Notes: generated by a model from the sequence alone, not told the origin. DNA of 18,980 bases from LMUY01 sp964242925 (GCA_964242925.1 CAXTBW010000086.1:1-18980); one strand, 5' to 3'. Positions 1-7,914 are shown, counted from the first letter of the stretch. Program-made: numbers and translations.

Positions 1-794
1 GCCGCTGGTACACCGTCGCCTACTGCTTCGAGGGCCGCAACGCGCACCAGACGCTGGGCATGCTGCTCACCCGGCGCATGGAGCGCGCCGGCGCGGCGCC
101 GCTCGGGTTCGTCGCGACCGACTACGTCATCGCGGTGTGGTCGGCCAACGAGCCCGGCGACATGGACGCGCTGTTCCAGCAGGACATGCTGGGCGACGAC
201 CTGGAGGCGTGGATGGCGGAGAGCTCGCTGCTGCGCCGGACCTTTCGCAACGTGGCGGTGATCGCCGGGCTGGTGGATCGCGCGCAGCCGGGCGCCGACC
301 GCACCAAGCGCGCGGTCACCGTCAGCACCGACCTGATCTACGACGTGCTGCGCCGCCATCAGCCGGACCACATCCTGCTGCGCGCCACCCGCGCGGACGC
401 GGCGCGCGGGCTGACCGACGTGGGCCGTCTGGCGGAGATGCTGGCCCGGGTGAAGGGCCGCGTGCGCACCGTGCGGCTGAAGCGGGTGTCGCCGCTGGCG
501 GTCCCCGTGCTGCTGGACATCGGGCGCGAGTTCGTCCGCACGTCGGAGGACGAGGACGCGCTGCTGGCCGAGACGGAGGCGCTGGTGGCGGAGGCGACCG
601 GCGCGGCGCCCACCTCGCCCGAGCCGATGCGGGTGCATCCGGTGCATCGCGCCAACCTGACCAAGATGATCCGCCGCGACCGAGCGCCGCCGCCGCCGGT
701 GTCATGGCCGGACCTGGTGCGGCCCGCCACCCCGGCCGACGCGCGCGCCGCCAACCACCGCGGCGGGCCTCGTCGCGTCCGTGGTCCGGCATGA
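1..794 (+). CDS. Ligase-associated DNA damage response DEXH-box helicase, C-terminal part (5' truncated)
   Basis: The frame is open from the window edge (first full codon at 3) and gives 263 visible residues ending in TGA at 792-794. The visible part starts with YCFEGRNAHQTLGMLLTRR and continues with FRNVAVIAGLV, VTVSTDLIYDVLRRHQPDH and SPLAVPVLLDIGREF. I recognise these as the conserved C-terminal half of the Lhr-like helicases linked to ATP-dependent DNA ligases. The DEXH and helicase motifs lie upstream, outside the window. The family acts as a 3'-5' DNA translocase in DNA damage repair, usually encoded with a ligase, an MBL-fold exonuclease and PdeM. The last 40 or so residues are Pro/Arg/Ala-rich and poorly conserved. 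The stop overlaps the pdeM start (ATGA), so the two are translationally coupled. An internal ATG at 60 is not the start because homology continues upstream of it. Confidence 0.9.
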   Translation, partial: RWYTVAYCFEGRNAHQTLGMLLTRRMERAGAAPLGFVATDYVIAVWSANEPGDMDALFQQDMLGDDLEAWMAESSLLRRTFRNVAVIAGLVDRAQPGADRTKRAVTVSTDLIYDVLRRHQPDHILLRATRADAARGLTDVGRLAEMLARVKGRVRTVRLKRVSPLAVPVLLDIGREFVRTSEDEDALLAETEALVAEATGAAPTSPEPMRVHPVHRANLTKMIRRDRAPPPPVSWPDLVRPATPADARAANHRGGPRRVRGPA

Positions 795-1474
795 CCGCCG
801 CCCCCGTCCACCTGGCCGGGCACCGCGTGATGCTCGACCCGGCCGGCGCGCTCTGGTGGCCGGAGCAGCACTTGCTGGTGGTGGCCGACCTGCACCTGGA
901 GAAAGGCTCCGCCTGCGCCGTGCGCGGCCATCTGGCCCCGCCTTGGGACACGCGGACCACGCTGGACAAGCTGGCCCTGCTGCTGCGCCGATACGCCCCG
1001 CGCACGGTGCTGGCGCTGGGGGACAGTTTCCACGACGTCGGGGGCGCCGGCCGGATGATGGCCGCGGACGCCGCCCGGCTGCGCGCGATGGCCACGACGC
1101 ACGACTTCGTTTGGCTGCTCGGCAACCACGACCCGTTGCCGCCCGCCGACCTGCCCGGGACCGCCGCCGAGTGGTGGGAAGCGGGCGGCATCGTGTTCCG
1201 CCACCAGGCCGGGGGGTCCGGCGTGGAGGTCTGCGGCCATCATCACCCGAAGGCCAGCGTCGCCACGCGCGCGCAGACCATCACCCGGCCCTGCTTCGTG
1301 TCGTCGCCGCAGCGGCTGATGCTGCCCGCGTTCGGCGCCTACACCGGGGGCCTGGACGTGCGGCATCCCGCCATCGCCCGCCTGTTCCCACGCGGCGCCC
1401 GCGCATTCCTGCTCGGCCGCGACCGGCTATTCGCGTTCGCTCTTGGGGAGGGTGCCGCGATGCAGCGGGGCTGA
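791..1474 (+). CDS. pdeM: Ligase-associated DNA damage response endonuclease PdeM
   Basis: A 227-aa metallophosphoesterase of calcineurin-like fold. Visible metal-binding motifs are VADLHLEKG (residues 31-39, D-x-H), LGDSFHD (76-82), GNHD (111-114) and GHHHPK (149-154). The PdeM-type tail LPAFGAYTGGLDV lies at 178-190. The length fits the family. The start is the ATG at 791, which overlaps the helicase stop as ATGA. The same frame is open further upstream, but that part is only an antiphase shadow of the helicase gene and has no homology. PdeM is the nuclease/phosphodiesterase partner of the ligase-associated helicase in the cytoplasmic DNA repair cluster. The ligase and exonuclease partners are not in the window and may lie upstream of position 1. 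Confidence 0.93.
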   Translation: MTAAPVHLAGHRVMLDPAGALWWPEQHLLVVADLHLEKGSACAVRGHLAPPWDTRTTLDKLALLLRRYAPRTVLALGDSFHDVGGAGRMMAADAARLRAMATTHDFVWLLGNHDPLPPADLPGTAAEWWEAGGIVFRHQAGGSGVEVCGHHHPKASVATRAQTITRPCFVSSPQRLMLPAFGAYTGGLDVRHPAIARLFPRGARAFLLGRDRLFAFALGEGAAMQRG

Positions 1475-1517
1475 CGGCTATGTTGCCGCGACGGCTTTCG
1501 CACCACACATTAATGCC

Positions 1518-2969
1518 ATGAAGAATTCCGGCCATTTCAACGACAAGCAGCCCGTTTCGATCGTCTGGTTTCGCCAGGAACTGCGCCTCGCCGACAACCC
1601 GGCGATGCGTGCGGCCGCTGCTGACGGGAATGTGTTGCCGCTTTACGTGCTCGACGATGCGGCCGCTGGCGACTGGCGCATGGGCGGCGCGCACCGTTGG
1701 TGGCTGCACGGCAGCCTCGAGGCGTTAGGCCGCGACCTGGCGCAGGCTGGGGCGCCGCTCGTGCTGCGCCGGGGGGACGCCGCCGGCATCCTCGCGGAGC
1801 TTGCGGCCAGCACCGGCGCCACCGCCGTGCATGCCGGGCAGATGGTGGAACCCTGGGCGCGCGCGCAGGACGAAGCCGTCCGGGCGGCGCTGCCGGACGG
1901 CGTGACGCTGCGCCTGCACCGCGCCGGCCTGCTCTACGATCCGGCCGCGGTGAAGACCAAGACCGGCGGCGCCTACGGCATCTACACGCCGTTCGCCAAG
2001 GCCGCCCGCCTGCTCGGCCCGCCCGCCAAGCCGGAGCCTGCCCCGCGACGCCTCCAGGGGGTGACGGCGGAGTCCGACGCGCTCGCCGACTGGCGCCTGC
2101 TGCCGACCAAGCCCGACTGGGCCGCCGGCTTCCGCGAGACGTGGCAGCCCGGCGAGGCCGGCGCGCATGCCCGCGCCAAGCAGTTCATGGCCACCAAGCT
2201 CGCCGGTTACGAGGCGGGGCGCAACACGCCGGGCGAGGACCTCACCTCCATGCTGTCGCCGCACCTGCACTGGGGCGAGGTGTCGCCGGCGCAGCTGTGG
2301 CACGCCGCCGCGGAGAAGGGTCCGAGCGAGGGCCTGGATCGTTACCACATGGAACTGCTGTGGCACGAGTTCAGCGCCAACCTGCTGTGGCGCGAGCCCA
2401 CCATGCCCGAGGCGCCGCAACGCGCCGACTTCGCCCGCCTCGCCTGGCGGGACGACCCGGCGGGCCTGCGCGCCTGGCGGCGCGGCCAGACCGGCGTGCC
2501 AATTGTCGATGCCGGGATGCGGCAGCTCTGGCATACCGGGTGGATGCACAACCGGGTGCGGATGATTGCCGCCTCGTTCCTGGTCAAGCATCTGCTGGTG
2601 TCGTGGGTCGAGGGCGAGCGCTGGTTTTGGGACACGCTGGTCGACGGCGACCTCGCCGTGAACGCGCAGTCGTGGCAGTGGGTCGCCGGCACCGGCACGG
2701 ACAGCCAGCCGTTCTTCCGCATCTTTAACCCGGTCACGCAAGGCGAGCGGTTCGACCCCGAGGGCGCCTACGTCCGCCGCTGGGTCCCCGAGCTGGCGGG
2801 CGTCCCGTCCCGCCACATCCACGCACCCTGGGACGCGCCCGGCGAAGCGCTCGCTGGCGTGAAGCTCGGCCGCGACTACCCCAGCCCGATCGTGGCGCTC
2901 ACCGAGGGCCGGGACCGTGCGCTCGCAGCATTCCGGGAGATGCGCGGGGCTGGCCAAGTCGCCGCATGA
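1518..2969 (+). CDS. phrB: Deoxyribodipyrimidine photolyase (class I / cryptochrome family)
   Basis: A 483-aa flavoprotein predicted to repair UV-induced cyclobutane pyrimidine dimers using light. The N-terminal antenna-binding Rossmann-like domain opens with IVWFRQELRLADNP (15-28). The C-terminal FAD domain shows TSMLSPHLHWGEVSP (243-257), GQTGVPIVDAGMRQLWHTGW (323-342), MHNRVRMIAASFLVKHLL (343-360) and WQWVAGTGTDSQPFFRIFNP (386-405). The E. coli electron-transfer tryptophans W359 and W382 appear to correspond to W363 and W386, and the FAD-contacting Asn to N382. The usual WREF motif reads WHEF at 282-285. The start is the ATG at 1518: a longer TTG-initiated frame from 1443 would run into pdeM and adds no conserved sequence. 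No clear Shine-Dalgarno is visible before 1518. The gene lies 43 bp after pdeM, so it probably belongs to the same DNA repair transcript. Confidence 0.92.
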   Translation: MKNSGHFNDKQPVSIVWFRQELRLADNPAMRAAAADGNVLPLYVLDDAAAGDWRMGGAHRWWLHGSLEALGRDLAQAGAPLVLRRGDAAGILAELAASTGATAVHAGQMVEPWARAQDEAVRAALPDGVTLRLHRAGLLYDPAAVKTKTGGAYGIYTPFAKAARLLGPPAKPEPAPRRLQGVTAESDALADWRLLPTKPDWAAGFRETWQPGEAGAHARAKQFMATKLAGYEAGRNTPGEDLTSMLSPHLHWGEVSPAQLWHAAAEKGPSEGLDRYHMELLWHEFSANLLWREPTMPEAPQRADFARLAWRDDPAGLRAWRRGQTGVPIVDAGMRQLWHTGWMHNRVRMIAASFLVKHLLVSWVEGERWFWDTLVDGDLAVNAQSWQWVAGTGTDSQPFFRIFNPVTQGERFDPEGAYVRRWVPELAGVPSRHIHAPWDAPGEALAGVKLGRDYPSPIVALTEGRDRALAAFREMRGAGQVAA

Positions 2970-3640
2970 TACCGCCGGGTCGCCCGTTGCGGATCGTTGG
3001 CGACGTTCACGGCGACGCCCGCGCCTTCGCGTTCGCCGCGGAGACCGACCGCTTCGTGGTGCAACTGGGCGACTTGACGGATAGCGGGCCCGACAGCGCC
3101 GGCGCGCTCGAGATGGCGCTCCGCCTGGTGGACGAGGGGCGCGGCCTGTTCCTGCTGGGCAACCACGACCGCAAGCTGGGTCGCGCGTTGGGCGGGCAAC
3201 CCGTCCGGATCGACTCGGCGCTCGAGGAGACGCTAACGCAGTTGCCGCCCCGCTTGCGCGAACGCGCGTTGGAGGCCATCGGTCGCGCGCCGGCTTGGAT
3301 CGTCGACGCCGGCCGGGTGTTCGTGCATGGCGGCTTTCACACCGCGATGCTGGAGAGCGGCCCACCCCCCGGCCTGGGCCGCGTCGACACCGCGCTGTCC
3401 CGCGCGCTGTTCGGCCAAACCACGGGCCGCACCCAGCCGGACGGCTACCCGGAGCGGGTGCTGCGCTGGGTGGACCGCATCCCCGACGGGGTGACGGTCT
3501 ACTGCGGCCACGACCGCCGCAGCACCGATGGGCGGCCCTACGTCCGCGCCGGCAGTGCGGGCGGCACCGCGGTGTTCCTCGACACAGGCGCCGGCAAGGG
3601 CGGCCACCTCTCGTGGATCGACCTGCCCGCCAGTCATTAG
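2966..3640 (+). CDS. Metallophosphoesterase, PPP/PrpE-like serine/threonine phosphatase family
   Basis: A 224-aa calcineurin-like phosphoesterase. Metal-binding motifs in order are GDVHG (12-16), GDLTDSG (35-41), GNHDRK (65-70), HGG (121-123), GHDRR (181-185) and the C-terminal LDTGAGKGGHL (205-215). This order is typical of PPP-type bacterial phosphatases and of the PrpE/ApaH-like group, which act on phosphoproteins or on diadenosine and related nucleotides. The substrate cannot be decided from sequence. There is no signal peptide, so it should be cytoplasmic. Its ATG overlaps the photolyase stop as ATGA, which implies co-translation with phrB. It differs from PdeM in lacking the GHHHPK and FGAYTGG motifs. 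It is the last gene of the plus-strand operon. Confidence 0.85.
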   Translation: MIPPGRPLRIVGDVHGDARAFAFAAETDRFVVQLGDLTDSGPDSAGALEMALRLVDEGRGLFLLGNHDRKLGRALGGQPVRIDSALEETLTQLPPRLRERALEAIGRAPAWIVDAGRVFVHGGFHTAMLESGPPPGLGRVDTALSRALFGQTTGRTQPDGYPERVLRWVDRIPDGVTVYCGHDRRSTDGRPYVRAGSAGGTAVFLDTGAGKGGHLSWIDLPASH

Positions 3641-3642
3641 GC

Positions 3643-3665
3643 CGTACCTGCCACCGTCTGGTACG
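3643..3665. other. Weak hairpin just after the repair operon
   Basis: CGTACC (3643-3648) and GGTACG (3660-3665) form a perfect 6-bp stem with an 11-nt loop, 3 bp after the phosphatase stop codon. No T-tract follows, so it is at best a weak terminator or mRNA-end structure. Confidence 0.25.
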
Positions 3666-3733
3666 CACGCGGAGCCAATGCCTCGGCCGGCTGGGTCGTG
3701 ACGGCACTGGTGCGAGAACCCGAGATCGATGCC

Positions 3734-3830
3734 GTCACTGCGAAGAGCGCTTGCGACGAGGCAATCCAGCGGGCAGCACCATACGTGCGGCCCTCGATCG
3801 CCGTGCCGCCAAGCAGCGGCTCGCGATGAC
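3734..3830. repeat. Degraded intergenic palindromic repeat
   Basis: The left arm (3734-3769) begins GTCACTGCGA and ends GGCAATCCAG. The right arm (3793-3830), read on the other strand, begins GTCATCGCGA and ends GGCGATCGAG. By eye the two arms match at roughly two thirds or more of positions after small gaps. The GTCA-TGCGA ... GCAATCCAG layout resembles dispersed intergenic palindromes common in alphaproteobacterial genomes. It sits in the 280-bp convergent gap between the phosphatase and the ABC permease, where I see no convincing gene. Confidence 0.5.
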
Positions 3831-3875
3831 AAAGCGTTTTCTCGGCCTCTGGTAAGAGTTCGACGCGGTCGGCCA

Positions 3876-3889
3876 GCGCCTTCGGGCGC
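3876..3889 (-). terminator. Candidate hairpin downstream of the ABC operon
   Basis: GCGCC (3876-3880) and GGCGC (3885-3889) form a 5-bp GC stem closed by a 4-nt loop (TTCG on the plus strand), about 30 bp beyond the last permease's stop. There is no U-tract on either strand, so assignment as a terminator is tentative. A Rho-dependent end is equally possible. Confidence 0.3.
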
Positions 3890-3920
3890 CGGGGTCACGT
3901 TCAGCATGGGAGCGATGCGT

Positions 3921-4754
3921 CTACGCCCGCTTCGCCCGCCCGACGATCTGCGTTGGGTTCACGAAGCGCAGCGCCAGCACCAGCCACACCAACGTGGTCG
4001 CCATGTAAACCACCGCCATCGCGTCGATCGACTGCACCGCGCGCACGCCGGCGGCGAACACCGCGTAGTAAAGCGCCACCACCAACGTCTGGCTGGTCGG
4101 GCCGGCGGTCAGGAACGTCAGCTCGAACATCGCCACAGTCCGCACCAGCACCAGCAACAGCGCCGCCAGCACGCCGGGGAGCAGCAGCGGCAGCAGGACG
4201 TGGACGAACAGCCGCGGCGTGTTGGCGCCGAACACGCGGGCGGCTTGCTCGATCCGCGGGTCGATCTGCTCGATGAACGGGATCATCACCAGAACCACGA
4301 ACGGCACCGTCGGCACCAGGTTGGCGAGCACCACGCCGGTCAGCGAGCCGGCCAGCCCGGCGCGGTACAGCACGGTGGCCATCGGGATGCCGTAGGTGAT
4401 CGGCGGGATTAGCAGCGGCAGCAGGAACAGCAGCATCACGAAACGCTTGCCCGGGAAGTCCCGTCGCGCCAGCGCGTAGGCCGCGGGCACGCCCAGCGCC
4501 CCGGCGATCGCCACCACTAGGAACACCGCCTCGAACGTCGTCTCCAGCACGTCGGCCAGCTGGAACTCCTCCCAGGCGGACCCGTACCAACGCGTCGTCC
4601 AGCCCACCGGCAGCCAGGTGCCGAGCCAGCGCGTGGCGAAGCTGTCGAGCAGCACGGCGGCGATCAGGGCGAATAGGTTCACCACGAAGAAGCCGACCAG
4701 GGTCCACACCGCAGCGATCCACAGCCGCGAGAGCAGCGACGGCTTCTGCACCAT
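3921..4754 (-). CDS. ABC transporter permease (PotC/YdcV-like inner membrane subunit)
   Basis: A 277-aa polytopic membrane protein of the binding-protein-dependent transport permease family. Hydrophobic segments lie at about residues 11-36, 73-94, 105-127, 137-160, 188-208 and 245-263, six in all. The EAA-type cytoplasmic loop that contacts the ATPase is EQAARVFGANTPRLF (169-183), followed by LPLLLPGV. With the other permease it should form the translocation channel of an importer. The start is an ATG at 4754 that overlaps the upstream permease stop (ATGA), and no separate ribosome site is needed. It is the last gene of the LacI-associated ABC operon. Permeases of this class move polyamines, iron, sulfate, sugars or sugar acids, and the substrate is not readable here. 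Confidence 0.88.
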   Translation of the reverse strand: MVQKPSLLSRLWIAAVWTLVGFFVVNLFALIAAVLLDSFATRWLGTWLPVGWTTRWYGSAWEEFQLADVLETTFEAVFLVVAIAGALGVPAAYALARRDFPGKRFVMLLFLLPLLIPPITYGIPMATVLYRAGLAGSLTGVVLANLVPTVPFVVLVMIPFIEQIDPRIEQAARVFGANTPRLFVHVLLPLLLPGVLAALLLVLVRTVAMFELTFLTAGPTSQTLVVALYYAVFAAGVRAVQSIDAMAVVYMATTLVWLVLALRFVNPTQIVGRAKRA

Positions 4755-5674
4755 CAGCCCTTGCCCCCGCTGGAGCCGCGATACAGCAGGCTGCGGCCGC
4801 CGAGCACCACGGCGACGACGCCGAGCTGCACCGCCCCCATGATCATCGCGATGGCCGACGCCAGGCCGTAGTCGTACTGCTCGAACGCCGCCTCGTAGGC
4901 CGCGATGGAGATCACGCGGGTCGGGCCCGACGGCGCGCCGAGCAGCACGGCGGACGGGAACACGCTGAACGCCTGCACGAACGACAGGCAGAAGGTGATG
5001 GCCAGGCCCGGCAGCAGCAGCGGCAGCAGCACGGTGCGGAACCGCGCCGCCGCGGTTGCGCCGAGCGTGGCGGCCGCATTCTCGAGCGCCGGGTCGACGC
5101 CGCTGACGTAGGACAGGGTCAGCAGGAAGGTGAACGGCAGCCCCGTGATCAGCAGCGAAAGGAACACGCCCCAGTAGTTATGGAGCAGCCGGACTGGCGA
5201 GCCGATCAGTCCGGCGGTGATCAGCACGCGATTGAACCAGCCTTGCGGGCCCAGGTAGTTCAGCAGTCCCTGCGCCACCAGCACGGTGCCGAGCGTGATC
5301 GGGATGACGAGGATGGTGGTCAGCACCCGCTGCCGCCGCATCAGCCGCACGCGCAGGGCGATCGGGACGGCGATCAGCAGGTTCAGGATCGTCACGGGGA
5401 CGGCAAGACGGAGCGTGGTGAGGATGGTCTCGTAGAGGAACGGGTCCGAGAAGAACTTCGTGTAGTTGGCGAATGCGTCGCCAGCCTTTGGCTGGAACGA
5501 GATCCATAGGCCGTAGAGGAACGGGTAGACGAACAGCAGCACGAGGAACAATGCGGCCGGAACGAGCAGCAGGGTGACGCCGTCCAGGCCGCGCTCGGAA
5601 AGCGGTTTGCCGCGCGCCGGGGCGTCCCCCTCACCCCGGCCCTCTCCCGCGAGCGGGAGAAGGTCGGCGGTCAT
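4754..5674 (-). CDS. ABC transporter permease (PotB-like), N-terminus encoded by a REP-like repeat
   Basis: A 306-aa membrane permease. A hydrophilic N-terminal tail of about 30 residues is followed by hydrophobic spans at about 34-60, 90-107, 117-139, 165-188, 218-242 and 270-293. The EAA loop is ENAAATLGATAAARFRTVLL (198-217). The tail begins MTADLLPLAGEGRGEG. Residues about 5-16 are translated straight from a REP-like palindrome (5628-5660) whose 21-bp core is repeated exactly between livH and livMG. The start ATG at 5674 overlaps the ATPase stop as ATGA, and no other plausible start is seen before the first membrane span, so the repeat does appear to be coding. It pairs with the neighbouring PotC-like permease as the second channel subunit. 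Confidence 0.88.
   Translation of the reverse strand: MTADLLPLAGEGRGEGDAPARGKPLSERGLDGVTLLLVPAALFLVLLFVYPFLYGLWISFQPKAGDAFANYTKFFSDPFLYETILTTLRLAVPVTILNLLIAVPIALRVRLMRRQRVLTTILVIPITLGTVLVAQGLLNYLGPQGWFNRVLITAGLIGSPVRLLHNYWGVFLSLLITGLPFTFLLTLSYVSGVDPALENAAATLGATAAARFRTVLLPLLLPGLAITFCLSFVQAFSVFPSAVLLGAPSGPTRVISIAAYEAAFEQYDYGLASAIAMIMGAVQLGVVAVVLGGRSLLYRGSSGGKG
5628..5660. repeat. REP-like palindrome inside a permease reading frame
   Basis: The segment 5628-5648 is a 21-bp core that begins CCCTCACCCCGG and ends CCCTCTCCC. It is identical to 12238-12258. It overlaps a perfect hairpin, TCTCCCGC (5643-5650) and GCGGGAGA (5653-5660), with a 2-nt loop. Read on the minus strand it encodes LLPLAGEGRGEG near the permease N-terminus. 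Confidence 0.75.
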
Positions 5675-6729
5675 GCGAACGCCAGCGTGCGGTCCGGGTC
5701 GGGACGCAGGCGCACCGTGCTGCCGGGGGCGGCGGCGGTCGCGGCATGGAACGCCAGCTCGGTGCCGTCCGCCATGCGCGCGAAGCCGGTGTGCTCGCGG
5801 CCGCGGAACTCGCTGCTGGTCACCGTCGCGACCAACGGCCCGTCATCCGCCGCAACCAGGTCTTCCGGGCGGACCGCGAGCGTCGCCGCCTCGCCGGGCG
5901 CCAAGGTCGCGCGGGGGCTGGCCAGCACGGCCGCGTTCTCCACCGCCACGCTGATGCGGCTGCCCTCCTGCGCCACCACCCGGCCCGGGATGCGGTTGCG
6001 GAAGCCCATGAACTCGGCCACGTCCAGGTGCTCCGGACGGTTGTACAGATCGTCCGGGGCGCCCACCTGGCGCACGGATCCGTCGCGCAGCAGCACGATG
6101 CGGTCGGCCAGCGACAGCGCCTCCTCCTGATCGTGCGTCACGTAGACGGTCGTGCCGCCGAGGCTGCTGTGGATGCGGCGGATCTCGGCGCGCATCTCCA
6201 GCCGCAGCTTGGCGTCCAGGTTGGACAGCGGCTCGTCCATCAGCACCAGCGGCGGCTCCACCACCACCGCGCGGGCGATTGCCACGCGCTGCTGCTGGCC
6301 ACCCGAGAGCTGGCCCGGCAGCTTGTCCTCCTGCCCTTGCAGCCGCACCAAAGCCACGGCGTCCGCCACCCGCCGCGCCGCCTCCGCCTTGGGCACGCGG
6401 CGCATCATCAGGCCAAAACCGATGTTGCGCCGCACGCTCATGTGCGGGAACAGCGCGTAGTTCTGGAACACCATGCCGAAGCCGCGCTGCTCCGGCGGCA
6501 GCGTGTCGATGCGGCGCTCGTCCAGCCAGATGCCGCCGCCGGTCGCCGGCAGCAGCCCGGCCAGGCAGTTCAGCGTGGTGGACTTGCCGCAGCCGGACGG
6601 GCCCAGCAGGGCGATGAACTCCCCCCGCCGCACCGTCAGCGACACGTCGTGCAGCGCCGTGACGGCGCCGAAGCGGCGACTCAGCCGGTCCAGCCGCAGC
6701 TCGCGGAAGTCGGCGGCGTGGATCGCCAT
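5671..6729 (-). CDS. ABC transporter ATP-binding protein (PotA/UgpC-like, with TOBE domain)
   Basis: A 352-aa ATPase that powers the importer. Visible are Walker A GPSGCGKST (43-51), Q-loop VFQNYALFPHM (87-97), signature LSGGQQQRVA (141-150), Walker B LVLMDEPLSNLD (161-172) and the switch VTHDQEEA (197-204, H199). After about residue 240 comes a beta-rich regulatory region with LAVRPEDL, typical of the TOBE/OB fold of the CUT1/polyamine/iron subgroup. Length is normal for this class. The start codon directly abuts the binding protein stop (no intergenic base), and the stop overlaps the next permease (ATGA). The order binding protein, ATPase, permease, permease is therefore one operon. TOBE ATPases serve several substrate types, so this domain does not identify the ligand. 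Confidence 0.94.
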   Translation of the reverse strand: MAIHAADFRELRLDRLSRRFGAVTALHDVSLTVRRGEFIALLGPSGCGKSTTLNCLAGLLPATGGGIWLDERRIDTLPPEQRGFGMVFQNYALFPHMSVRRNIGFGLMMRRVPKAEAARRVADAVALVRLQGQEDKLPGQLSGGQQQRVAIARAVVVEPPLVLMDEPLSNLDAKLRLEMRAEIRRIHSSLGGTTVYVTHDQEEALSLADRIVLLRDGSVRQVGAPDDLYNRPEHLDVAEFMGFRNRIPGRVVAQEGSRISVAVENAAVLASPRATLAPGEAATLAVRPEDLVAADDGPLVATVTSSEFRGREHTGFARMADGTELAFHAATAAAPGSTVRLRPDPDRTLAFA

Positions 6730-7914
6730 CTACTTGGTCTTGCGCGAGCCGATCTGCTCGTCCCAGCGTCGGAATGCATAGACGATCGCCGCGTCGTCGA
6801 GCGGAAGCTCCTTCGGCACAGTGTCGATCAGTTGGGCGTATTCCGGCCTTCCATACTCCGCGATCGCCGCCTGACTGTCCGCCGAGGCCATGCTCAAGGG
6901 CACGTCCTTCACCGCCGGACCGGGATAGAAATAGCCCTCGTCATAGGCGACCGCCTGCTGCGGCTTCTGCAACATGAAACTCATCAGATCGAGCAATACC
7001 GCCAACCGCTCGTCGCTCACACCCTTGGGAACGTACATGTATTGCGCGTCCACCACCCAGTGGAAGCCCTGCAGCGTGGCGATCTTGACCTCCTTCGGCA
7101 CGATCCCCAACACGCGCGGATTGATGTCCCACCCGGTGGTGCTGACGATGATGTCGCGCGAGCCCTCGCCCAGCTCCTTCATGGTGGCGCCGGTCCCCGT
7201 CGGGTAGTATTCGACGTTGTGGTCCAGCTCCTTCAAGAACGCCCAGCTCTTCTCCCAGCCGTGCTCCGGGTCCTTCGGATTCGAGTCGCCGAGCAGGTAC
7301 GGCAGCCCCATCAGGAAGGTGCGGCCGGGGCCAGAGTTGGCCGGCCGGGCGTACATGAACCGGTTAGGATGCGCCTTGGTCCAGTCCAGCAGCGCCGGCG
7401 CCGAGTTAGGCACGTCCTTCACCCGGTCCGGCGCGTATTCCAGCAGCGGGCCGGACGGGTAATACACCACTACGCAGCCCTGTCCCTTGGTCAGCTGCTG
7501 CATCTGCCAGGCCGGGTCCAGCAGGATGTCCTTCAGGTTCGGCAGCGCGGCGGCGTGCGCCGGGAACAGCTCGGTCCACACGCCCTGCGCGATGCCGGAC
7601 GACATGATGTCCGTCCCGCCCAGCACCAGGTCGATGTCCACCCGGCCGGCATCCTGCTGCGCCTTCAGCTTGCCGGGCAGCTCGGGCGCCGGCGCCTTGG
7701 TGAACACGAAACGGGAGACCATTTCGGGTTTGGCGCGGCGATACGCCTCGAACGCCTTCTGCGTCAGCGCCAGCGCGCCGCCCACGTCGACGATGCTGAT
7801 CACCAGCGGGGATTTTGGCTTTGCCGGCTGCGCGCGCGCCTGCCCCGCCCACGCGAGCCCGGCCGAGCCAAGCGCCGCGCCAGCCACCAGGCCGCGCCGT
7901 CCGATCAATGCCAT
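6730..7914 (-). CDS. Extracellular solute-binding protein of the LacI-linked ABC importer (Tat signal)
   Basis: A 394-aa periplasmic binding protein of the family 1 / polyamine-iron type. The N-terminus MALIGRRGLVAGAALGSAGL has a twin-arginine pair at 6-7, a hydrophobic core and a cleavage site after ARA (residue 28), so Tat export is likely. The mature part starts with SPLVISIVDVGGALALTQKA and contains DIDLVLGGTDIMSSG and FMYARPANSGPG, consistent with a two-lobed binding protein. The ATG at 7914 is chosen because GGAGG (7922-7926 on the complement) lies 7 nt upstream. A longer frame from 7968 would put the 18-bp operator inside the gene. It is the first gene of the ABC operon. The ligand is not identifiable from sequence. 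Confidence 0.88.
   Translation of the reverse strand: MALIGRRGLVAGAALGSAGLAWAGQARAQPAKPKSPLVISIVDVGGALALTQKAFEAYRRAKPEMVSRFVFTKAPAPELPGKLKAQQDAGRVDIDLVLGGTDIMSSGIAQGVWTELFPAHAAALPNLKDILLDPAWQMQQLTKGQGCVVVYYPSGPLLEYAPDRVKDVPNSAPALLDWTKAHPNRFMYARPANSGPGRTFLMGLPYLLGDSNPKDPEHGWEKSWAFLKELDHNVEYYPTGTGATMKELGEGSRDIIVSTTGWDINPRVLGIVPKEVKIATLQGFHWVVDAQYMYVPKGVSDERLAVLLDLMSFMLQKPQQAVAYDEGYFYPGPAVKDVPLSMASADSQAAIAEYGRPEYAQLIDTVPKELPLDDAAIVYAFRRWDEQIGSRKTK

Noticed and set aside
1443..1517. N-terminal extension of the photolyase from a TTG codon
   Set aside because: It overlaps pdeM, has no ribosome site, and adds no conserved residues; the ATG at 1518 is preferred.
1725..3707. A 660-codon minus-strand open frame opposite the photolyase and phosphatase
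   Set aside because: It has Arg/Gly/Pro-rich shadow composition, is antisense to two well-supported genes, and shows no motif.
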